DNA of 12,523 nt. Origin: JBBSMX01 sp038232935 (GTDB taxonomy: Bacteria > Bacteroidota > Rhodothermia > Rhodothermales > JANQRZ01). The notes under the pieces are model-generated. The model ran no database searches. It worked only from the letters and a program-made list of their open reading frames with translations, and was not told the origin of the DNA. The stretch lies in NCBI GenBank assembly GCA_038232935.1, contig JBBSMX010000124.1, positions 1 through 12,523 on the forward strand, in the 5' to 3' direction. The position numbers and the translations under genes were made by a program. Within the stretch, counting starts at the first letter, position 1; each line of letters opens with the position of its first letter. Below are positions 5,641-10,735 of the stretch, piece by piece.

Positions 5641-5678
5641 GAGGGCGCTTCGGCTGAGTGTGTGGCCGAAGCGCCCTC
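5641..5678 (+). terminator. 14-bp perfect stem-loop upstream of the 5704 gene
   Basis: GAGGGCGCTTCGGC (5641-5654) and GCCGAAGCGCCCTC (5665-5678) are perfect complements around a 10-nt loop. It ends 25 nt before the ATG at 5704. No T tract follows (TCCTCTCCATTC), so it is a weaker intrinsic terminator than the one at 4422. It could terminate the DUF932 transcript, act as a leader element for the next gene, or both. Confidence 0.6.
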
Positions 5679-5703
5679 TCCTCTCCATTCAACGAGGTAG
5701 CCG

Positions 5704-6297
5704 ATGAAAGCGACTCCGAAGAACCTCCTCGTCCTCACTCGTCTCCAAGAGCGAATGCAAGCTCCTTCAGGTCTGGGCTGTGGGCTGGACCGTATCGACG
5801 GCCTCCCGGCCCTCCCGGCCTACGACCTGTACTCGGGCGAGCGCTACCATGCCGAGCGCCTCGTCCGCCTCGGCTTCTTGAAGAAGACGAAGTCGTGTGC
5901 GCCCTGGTACGGACGGCAGCCCATCACGCTCTACTACGTGGATGGAGACTGCGAAGCGAACCCGTTTCCCTTCCGGGGGATGCAGAACCGCCGGATGCAG
6001 GAGAAGCTGGCGACCGGCGAGGCTGTAGATCTCTCCGGCTGCCCACGCTCCGCACACGGCGAGTACCTACTGGGGCAGGTCGAGGTGGAGGACCTCGCCG
6101 CCGCCACGACGGACCATGAGGTGTTGCAGCTCGCCGAACGCTACACCGTCTTCGCTGAGGACACCGACTACTGCAACGCGGCGACCGAAGCGTGGATCTG
6201 GTCCATCGGCGTCCACCGCGAGACGGGACGGGTGTGGGCATCGCACAGCGCGAGCAAGTACCGCAACCCCGCCTTCGTCTGTATCTGGCTGAGATAG
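5704..6297 (+). CDS. Unknown 197-aa protein
   Basis: I do not recognise this protein. The ATG at 5704 has GAGG (5694-5697) six bases upstream. The sequence has a basic N-terminus (MKATPKNLLVLTRLQERMQ), a middle region rich in aromatic residues (CAPWYGRQPITLYYVDGDCEANPF) and a C-terminal stretch (YCNAATEAWIWSIGVHRETGRVWASHSASKYRNPAFVCIWLR read in parts) that reads like a beta-rich fold carrying an RETGRVWAS hairpin. Six cysteines lie at about 26, 65, 83, 113, 157 and 193; their spacing is not a clear zinc-finger pattern. No membrane segment or signal peptide is seen. The stop overlaps the Shine-Dalgarno sequence of the next gene, the RadC-type protein, so the two are probably one transcript and are translated in tandem. 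I assign no function. Confidence 0.75.
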   Translation: MKATPKNLLVLTRLQERMQAPSGLGCGLDRIDGLPALPAYDLYSGERYHAERLVRLGFLKKTKSCAPWYGRQPITLYYVDGDCEANPFPFRGMQNRRMQEKLATGEAVDLSGCPRSAHGEYLLGQVEVEDLAAATTDHEVLQLAERYTVFAEDTDYCNAATEAWIWSIGVHRETGRVWASHSASKYRNPAFVCIWLR

Positions 6298-6307
6298 GAG
6301 GCTCGTC

Positions 6308-6859
6308 ATGCAGCAGAACCTCTTCACCGACGGCGTAGCCGAGGCGACTACCGCACGCAGAACGAAGCGTGTGGTGAGTCCTCGGCCGACTGCGCCGCCG
6401 ACCTACCGACAGGCGCTCTTCTCCGGCGTTCCACTCTACGCGACGCGGCTCGTGCGCGAACGGGTGTTTACCTTCCCCGAGCGGGAGCAAGTCAGCTCAC
6501 CGGCTGCCGCCGCGGCCGTGCTCCAGGACTACTTCCAGGACCGGGACCGGGAGGAGTTCATTGTCTGCTTCCTCGACACAGCCAGCACTCTCGTCGGACT
6601 GCATGTTGCCTCCGTCGGCGGGCTCGCAGCCTCCATCGTCGAACCTCGGCAGGTGTTCAAGGCGGCCGTCCTCGCCAACGCAGCCTCTCTCCTCCTCGCC
6701 CACAACCACCCGAGCGGCAACCCCGAGCCGAGCCGGGAGGATGTTGAGATCACGAAGCGGCTCGTCGAGACGGGGCGGCTCATGGGCATCCTCGTCCACG
6801 ACCACCTCATCCTCACCGGCGACGGCTACACCAGCCTCGCCGAGCGAGGGCTGATGTAG
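6308..6859 (+). CDS. RadC-type JAB/MPN-domain protein
   Basis: The 183-residue protein carries the JAMM metalloprotease-like motif seen in RadC proteins: Glu82/Glu83 in REEFIVCFLDT, then HNHPSGNPEPSREDVEITKR with His132, His134, Ser136 and Asp145. All zinc ligands expected for the family are present. A C-terminal VHDHLILTGDGYTSLAERG matches the RadC ending. The roughly 225-residue chromosomal form has an N-terminal helix-hairpin-helix region; here the first 60 residues are instead short and basic, as in plasmid or ICE-borne RadC-like proteins. The biochemical function of this family is not established, and a role in DNA repair has been questioned. AGGAGG (6296-6301) gives a canonical ribosome binding site 6 nt before the ATG and overlaps the upstream stop, showing translational coupling with the 5704 gene. 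Confidence 0.93.
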   Translation: MQQNLFTDGVAEATTARRTKRVVSPRPTAPPTYRQALFSGVPLYATRLVRERVFTFPEREQVSSPAAAAAVLQDYFQDRDREEFIVCFLDTASTLVGLHVASVGGLAASIVEPRQVFKAAVLANAASLLLAHNHPSGNPEPSREDVEITKRLVETGRLMGILVHDHLILTGDGYTSLAERGLM

Positions 6860-6894
6860 GGGTGGCTGGAAACGATGGAGAGACGTTGCGTTTC

Positions 6895-6938
6895 GGCTAA
6901 GCCTTGGTAGCAAGCAATGATCTCGCTAAGCGAGAAGG
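6895..6938 (+). repeat. 44-bp direct repeat, copy 1
   Basis: This element matches 8381-8424 at 34 of 44 positions with no gaps. The shared core is AGCAAGCAATGA followed after three variable bases by CGCTAAGCGA. In both copies ATG lies at offset 22 and would encode M-x-x-LSE. In this copy TCTCGCT/AGCGAGA (6921-6927, 6929-6935) is a perfect palindrome around a central A. It starts 36 bp after the RadC-type stop. Confidence 0.7.
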
Positions 6939-7193
6939 GGCGCTGCCGGGCGCAACCATCGGATCAGTGCTACTTCTACTTCCGAGGCGCAGGTCCAGTC
7001 GGCACTCGATCTCCTCGCGCCGACTCCGGCTCACTCGATGCGCCGAGCTGTCGCGGAGCTGGACCGCCACCTTCCCTCGAAAAAATGGCTGCATGGCGTC
7101 CGCGCAGTCCAGGTTGACGATCGTCGAGTGGTGGATGTTGTCCCATCAGTGTTACTAACACGAGTGGGAACGTCGACGCCGAGTCCATGCTGA
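6917..7193 (+). pseudogene. Possible gene remnant starting in the 44-bp repeat
   Basis: The ATG at 6917 gives MISLSEK, which parallels MTPLSEN at the start of the mobilization gene. That frame then turns low-complexity. From 6930 another frame, closed only by TGA at 7191-7193, reads like coding sequence with GC-rich third positions, including AQVQSALDLLAPTPAHSMRR and LDRHLPSKKWLHGVRAVQVD. One frameshift near 6935-6945 would join the two into a protein of about 90 residues. An alternative is a short gene from the ATG at 7038 (51 residues) without a visible ribosome binding site. I do not recognise the sequence. Confidence 0.3.
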
Positions 7194-7197
7194 ACGA

Positions 7198-7707
7198 TCA
7201 GGTCGTGAGCCTCGGGTCCACCGGGAAAGGTTGCGGCGCTCCGATCTCCAGCTCCCCGAAGCGCGCATGCGTTGGGTTCAGCAGCACGTTCCGCTCGTGC
7301 GGCACGACGGCGCTCGGCAGGACGAGCGCGACGGAGCTACGAGCGTTGAACCACTCGGCCCCGAGGGTCTGCGTCGAGGCGGGATACGGCCATGCCTGCC
7401 AGTCGGCCGGGAGGTCGCCATCGGCGAGGGTTTCCACGAGGTCGCCGAGGGCGTCTGGGACGGTCACCGGGATGGCGGCGTAGTCGAACCGGAGGAGGTC
7501 GGCGCGCTCGACGTGGACGAGGGTCTCGAGGAGGGCGAGCGCCGCGCTCTCGGCCGCGTAGACGACCGGCAGTCCCTTCGGGTGCCACCGTCCGGCGTGG
7601 AGCACCGAGCCGTAGCCGGAGAAAGGACCACGCGTCCCGGCTGGGTTCCCCCCTCTTCCGCTGCGGGCGTACTTCGCCTTCGTGAGTCTCCAGAACGTCT
7701 TGGCCAC
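7198..7707 (-). CDS. RES-domain toxin (NAD+-depleting family), type II toxin-antitoxin
   Basis: The 169-residue protein is a RES-domain toxin. It starts FWRLTKAKYA, has GRWHPKGLPVVYAAESAALALLE (shown in parts) with Arg40, Tyr50 and Glu61, and ends with NARSSVALVLPSAV, HERNVLLNP and the usual THARF. Arg-x9-Tyr-x10-Glu matches the spacing of key residues in characterised RES toxins, which deplete cellular NAD+. The start is GTG at 7707, since FWRL is the usual family beginning and the ATG at 7714 is in another frame. The antitoxin lies upstream on the same strand, 33 bp away, so this is one operon with the antitoxin first. The pair would keep the element in its host (inferred). Confidence 0.92.
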   Translation of the reverse strand: MAKTFWRLTKAKYARSGRGGNPAGTRGPFSGYGSVLHAGRWHPKGLPVVYAAESAALALLETLVHVERADLLRFDYAAIPVTVPDALGDLVETLADGDLPADWQAWPYPASTQTLGAEWFNARSSVALVLPSAVVPHERNVLLNPTHARFGELEIGAPQPFPVDPRLTT

Positions 7708-7740
7708 GGCGCATACCCGAAGTCTTCGTACCCGAATCGG

Positions 7741-8181
7741 TCAGGCGGCGGCGGAAAACTCGACGGCGAAGAGCATGTCCTCAACCTCGCGCGCGCCGGG
7801 GGCCGTGTCGGCGCGCTCCAACGGGGTCTCGCCGTCCAGAAGCCGCTTCGGCGTTGTGAGCCACTCGGCTGCTGCGGCGGCGTCCTCGAAGACGGCGAGG
7901 CTGAGCTCGGCCAGGCGTGCCGTGCGGAGAAGGCGGTCGGACTCCTCCGGCAAAAGGCGACCCGCCTGACGGCGACGGGCGAGCGTACGCGGGGCGAGGC
8001 CGAGGACGCCAGCGAGTGCCGAAGCGGAGCAGCCGAGGAACGCCTGGAGCCGGTCGAAGGCCTCGGCGTGAAGTCCATCGCGGATGATCGTGATCGGGGC
8101 CTCGCTCAGGTCGAGGAGGCGGGTGCCATCGAGGCGGTCGAGTGGGACCGCGCGGAGGTCTGGAAGGGCGAGGGTCTCCAT
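7741..8181 (-). CDS. Xre/MbcA/ParS-type antitoxin (DUF2384), partner of the RES toxin
   Basis: The 146-residue protein has a helix-turn-helix region (about 42-75, FDRLQAFLGCSASALAGVLG then PRTLARRRQAG) and a C-terminal toxin-binding domain (about 90-146) with the typical AAEWLTTPKRLLDGETPLER followed by ADTAPGAREVEDMLFAVE. Xre-type antitoxins with this MbcA/ParS domain are the standard partners of RES toxins. They bind the toxin and repress their own promoter. An ATG at 8244 would add 21 residues, but a perfect 9-bp inverted repeat with operator geometry (8212-8242) would then fall inside the coding part, and those residues do not look like family sequence. The ATG at 8181 is therefore preferred. 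No strong ribosome binding site is visible. The gene is divergent from the mobilization operon. Confidence 0.88.
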   Translation of the reverse strand: METLALPDLRAVPLDRLDGTRLLDLSEAPITIIRDGLHAEAFDRLQAFLGCSASALAGVLGLAPRTLARRRQAGRLLPEESDRLLRTARLAELSLAVFEDAAAAAEWLTTPKRLLDGETPLERADTAPGAREVEDMLFAVEFSAAA

Positions 8182-8211
8182 GAGAGCGCTGTTGAGTTGA
8201 TCTCTGGTACG

Positions 8212-8242
8212 GCCATATGCACAAGATGTTTCGGCATATGGC
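8212..8242. promoter_or_regulatory. Inverted-repeat operator of the RES/Xre operon
   Basis: GCCATATGC (8212-8220) and GCATATGGC (8234-8242) are perfect 9-bp inverted arms with a 13-bp spacer, so their centres are 22 bp (about two helical turns) apart. Each arm contains the palindrome CATATG. The site starts 31 bp upstream of the antitoxin ATG at 8181, which suits autorepression by an Xre-type antitoxin. It also lies in the shared region with the mobilization operon. Confidence 0.65.
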
Positions 8243-8244
8243 AC

Positions 8245-8402
8245 ATCGTCCTAAAGCGAGGCAGCACATCAGGAGAGCAGAGACGGGTAGAAACCGGCAG
8301 GCCAGCGGCACCGATGGCGGAATCGCGTCATCCGCCGTCTGGACACGAAGCGAGGCGTCTGGTATCGTGTGGCCGGTTCTGGATAAGCCTGTTGAGCAAG
8401 CA
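8245..8402 (+). other. Upstream region of the mobilization operon, candidate oriT
   Basis: Mobilization operons of MOBP relaxases usually lie next to their transfer origin, and this gap is the only non-coding DNA upstream of the mob genes. It contains CTAAAGCGAG (8251-8260) and ends in the 44-bp repeat (8381-8424). I cannot point to a nick site, and an oriT could equally overlap the first codons of the mob gene. Confidence 0.3.
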
Positions 8403-8424
8403 ATGACGCCGCTAAGCGAAAACG
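8381..8424 (+). repeat. 44-bp direct repeat, copy 2 (start of the mobilization gene)
   Basis: Partner of 6895-6938, 34 of 44 bases identical and in the same orientation. The ATG of the mobilization gene is at offset 22. CTAAGCGA recurs at 8412-8419 and 8442-8449. The two copies bracket about 1.4 kb holding the toxin-antitoxin pair and a gene remnant. Confidence 0.7.
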
Positions 8425-8843
8425 TCGGAGAAGGGTTTGGACTAAGCGAGATCGCCCCCGAGGCCGACCCGCCCGAGGCCACATCAGAGGAGGCCGTGCG
8501 TGGCCGCCGACACCGAGGCGGGCGGCCGAAGAAGTCGCCAGCGGAGCGGCGTCGGCATAAGTATCTCGTCAGCGTGAACGATGCTGAGCGAGAGGCCATT
8601 GAGACCGCGGCCGAGACAGCGAGTCTCGCGCCGTCGGCCTACCTCCGTGAGGTGGGTGTCCGCGGAGGCTCTGGGGGGCAAATCGAGCGTCGCGTCGGCG
8701 AGGTGGTCTACCACAAGCTCAGCCGAGTCGGCGTCCGCCTTCAGGCGCTTGCCCGGCGTGTAGCCGAGGGCGGCCAGACCGAAGACGCGGACGAGCTGGA
8801 GGCGCTCGTCCGCGAGGTCGTCGAACTCCGGTCTAGACTATAG
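8403..8843 (+). CDS. MobC-like plasmid mobilization relaxosome protein (ribbon-helix-helix type)
   Basis: The 146-residue protein has an acidic N-terminus, then GGRPKKSPAERRRHKYLVSV (about 40-59) and NDAEREAIETAAETASLAPSAYLREVGVRG (shown as one domain, about 60-89), the pattern of small relaxosome proteins that bind oriT and help the relaxase. The C-terminal part is helical and may dimerise (ERRVGEVVYHKLSRVGVRLQ, then ELEALVREVVELRSRL). The relaxase gene starts 5 bp after this stop. A start at 8217 would add 62 residues, but these have no family similarity and overlap the operator of the toxin-antitoxin operon, so the ATG at 8403 is preferred. Both choices lack a strong Shine-Dalgarno sequence. 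I am sure of the family type, less sure of the exact start. Confidence 0.8.
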   Translation: MTPLSENVGEGFGLSEIAPEADPPEATSEEAVRGRRHRGGRPKKSPAERRRHKYLVSVNDAEREAIETAAETASLAPSAYLREVGVRGGSGGQIERRVGEVVYHKLSRVGVRLQALARRVAEGGQTEDADELEALVREVVELRSRL

Positions 8844-8848
8844 AGACG

Positions 8849-10663
8849 ATGGTCGGAAAGGTCTCGACGGGGAGCAGCTTCAGCGGGCTCGCGCAGTACC
8901 TCACCAAAGACGAGGGGCGCGTGGCGTGGACCGAGCCGCGCTGGATGATCGGTACTGACCATAACGGTCAGTTTGACCCGCAGGAAGTCGCCCGTGAGAT
9001 GGAAGCGGCCACGCTCGCGGGCGACTCGCGCCTGGAGAAGCCGGTCTACCACGTCTCGATCTCGTTTAGCGAGACCGACCGGCCGACGCGCGAACAAATG
9101 CAGCAGGCGGCCGACCGGGTGCTGGGGGAGCTCGGGCTCGGAGAGCACCAGGCCCTCCTCGTCGCGCACGAGGACAAGGGGCACCCTCACCTCCACGTGA
9201 TGGCGAACCGCGTCCATCCCGACACGGGAAAGGCTGCGACCGTCTCATTCGACTACCGCCGGGTCGAGTCCGTGCTCCGGGAGTTGGAGAAGGAGTGGGG
9301 CATGACGCGGGTGCCGGGCCACCACGCCCGCGAGGCTAGCGCCCCGGCCCCCGACCGCACCCAGGGCCTCTCGACGGGGGAGATTCGCCGCACCCGTCGC
9401 ACGGGCGAGCTCCCCTTTCCCGAGCAGGTCCGAGAGAAGATGGGCGACGACCTCAGCCGCACGTTGGGTAGCGCGAAGGGTTGGAATGAGGTCCGCGAGG
9501 CGCTCGATCGCCACGGCTACCGACTGGAGCCGACCGAGCGCGGGATGGTTGTCACCGATGGCGAGCGGTATGCGAAGGCATCGTCGGTGGATGAGCGGCT
9601 GAGCCGGCCTCGCCTCGAAGCCCGGTTCGGCGAGCCCCTTGAAGGACCAAGACAGAACGAGACGGAGCTGCCGCAGCCAGAGGCGGAGAAGGCCGTGCAG
9701 CAGGACGTCTACCGGCAGATCTTCGGCACCCCGGCGCTCGCTCATCCTAAGGCAGAGACGGTCGCAGGGCCGGAGCGTACAGAGAGTGCTGGAGCGTCCA
9801 ACGTCGCCCGTGCGATGCAGGTGCGTGCGGCTGCTGCCGCAACGGTGCGAGCGATAGACGGCGAGGCTGACGAGCGCGAGGTGCCGACCCGCGCCGTCGA
9901 AGCGGGTGTGCTCACGGCGAGCAACCTCACGCGCGGCTCCGAGCCAGCAGGTCCTGCCCCTGCGGAACCTCCCCCCTCCCCCGACCCAGCCGTCCGCGAG
10001 CTCGCTGGCGAGGTACGCACCTACGAGCGCGTCGCCAGCGCCGAGCAGCGCCTCAGCCGAGGCGTGCAGGAGCACGCTGAGCTAGAGGGGCTGCTGAAGA
10101 GTGCGGGGCGTCAGGGGCACGAGGCCGCGCGATTGTCCGACACCTTCGACCGGGCGCTCGGTGAGGCGTACCGCGACCCCGCCGCTGCCCGGCGCTCGTT
10201 CGAGGCTCTGGCGGCACAGGAGGGTCCCGAAGCGGCGGCTCGGGCCATGCGCCGGTCTCCGGAACAGTTCGGCCCCGTGGTGGCCACCGAGCACACGAAG
10301 TGGATGGGGCTGGCCCGTGAGGTGAGCCCTGCCGAGGGCTACGAGGTGGCTCGCAGCGCGGCCAATGTCGGCGAGCAGTACGTCCACACGCGCGCCGCCA
10401 TCGGCGGCACCGGGCACGAGGAAATGCGGACGGCCCCAGCGTCGAAGGGCCGGGAGGTCCAGTCGCTCCAGCGGGAGCTGGCGCAACTCACGAGCCGCCA
10501 CGGCCAGCCCGCGCAGATCCTGGAGCGGATCGGCCAGCGGGCGCAGGCGCTCACGACCGCACAGATGAACAGCCTCGGTCGCACCCTCTCTCCCCCGCAG
10601 ATGGCCGTCATGTCGAAGGCGGCCGGGCTGGCAGCGAAGGCGGCGCGCGGCGTCGAGCGATAG
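8849..10663 (+). CDS. MOBP-type relaxase / mobilization nuclease
   Basis: The 604-residue protein is a relaxase, which nicks the transfer origin and stays bound to the 5' end. The N-terminal domain (about 1-160) has a likely catalytic Tyr17 in FSGLAQYLTK, the strand VYHVSISFSETDRPT (66-80), and HEDKGHPHLHVMANRVHP, where His107, His112, His114 and His116 with Asn120-Arg121 give the HUH metal site and MOBP motif. Residues about 160-300 continue with basic and helical sequence (EQVREKMGDDLSRTLGSAKG). The rest (about 300-604) is a long Ala/Glu/Arg-rich helical tail, probably a coiled-coil or partner-binding part. The gene lies 5 bp after the MobC-like gene. There is no visible coupling protein or type IV secretion gene, so transfer would need a helper. 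Confidence 0.92.
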   Translation: MVGKVSTGSSFSGLAQYLTKDEGRVAWTEPRWMIGTDHNGQFDPQEVAREMEAATLAGDSRLEKPVYHVSISFSETDRPTREQMQQAADRVLGELGLGEHQALLVAHEDKGHPHLHVMANRVHPDTGKAATVSFDYRRVESVLRELEKEWGMTRVPGHHAREASAPAPDRTQGLSTGEIRRTRRTGELPFPEQVREKMGDDLSRTLGSAKGWNEVREALDRHGYRLEPTERGMVVTDGERYAKASSVDERLSRPRLEARFGEPLEGPRQNETELPQPEAEKAVQQDVYRQIFGTPALAHPKAETVAGPERTESAGASNVARAMQVRAAAAATVRAIDGEADEREVPTRAVEAGVLTASNLTRGSEPAGPAPAEPPPSPDPAVRELAGEVRTYERVASAEQRLSRGVQEHAELEGLLKSAGRQGHEAARLSDTFDRALGEAYRDPAAARRSFEALAAQEGPEAAARAMRRSPEQFGPVVATEHTKWMGLAREVSPAEGYEVARSAANVGEQYVHTRAAIGGTGHEEMRTAPASKGREVQSLQRELAQLTSRHGQPAQILERIGQRAQALTTAQMNSLGRTLSPPQMAVMSKAAGLAAKAARGVER

Positions 10664-10672
10664 TGCGGCGAT

Positions 10673-10691
10673 GGGCGCAGCAGGAGCGCCC
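10673..10691. terminator. Small hairpin between the converging relaxase and CopA genes
   Basis: GGGCGC (10673-10678) and GCGCCC (10686-10691) are complementary around a 7-nt loop. It lies just after the relaxase stop and before the end of the opposing copA-type gene. With no T tract on either side, it is a weak candidate for a shared terminator. Confidence 0.3.
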
Positions 10692-10735
10692 CAGTCACCA
10701 GCTCACACTCCGCCCCAGTCACCAGCTCACACTCC
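10688..10735. repeat. 24-bp perfect tandem duplication
   Basis: The same 24-bp unit, GCCCCAGTCACCAGCTCACA plus CTCC, occurs at 10688-10711 and 10712-10735. The stop codon of the CopA-type gene (10727-10729) lies in the copy nearer to copA, so the reading frame ends within the repeat. The first copy overlaps the small hairpin before it. Confidence 0.95.

Noticed and set aside
4482..5738. Minus-strand 418-residue frame
   Set aside because: Antisense shadow of the DUF932 gene; it is His/Arg/Val/Leu-rich without recognisable domains.
7337..7714. ATG at 7714 as the toxin start
   Set aside because: It is in a different frame giving Arg/Pro-rich sequence. The RES domain begins FWRLTKAKYA from the GTG at 7707.
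8217..8402. Longer mobilization protein starting at 8217
   Set aside because: The extension overlaps the toxin-antitoxin operator and has no family similarity.
7231..8406. Plus-strand 391-residue frame
   Set aside because: Antisense to the RES and Xre genes, whose domain motifs are clear.
9058..9076. TCTCG...CGAGA palindrome within the relaxase gene as a transfer site
   Set aside because: It resembles the repeat at 6921 but encodes conserved relaxase residues (SFSETD), so it is probably coincidence.
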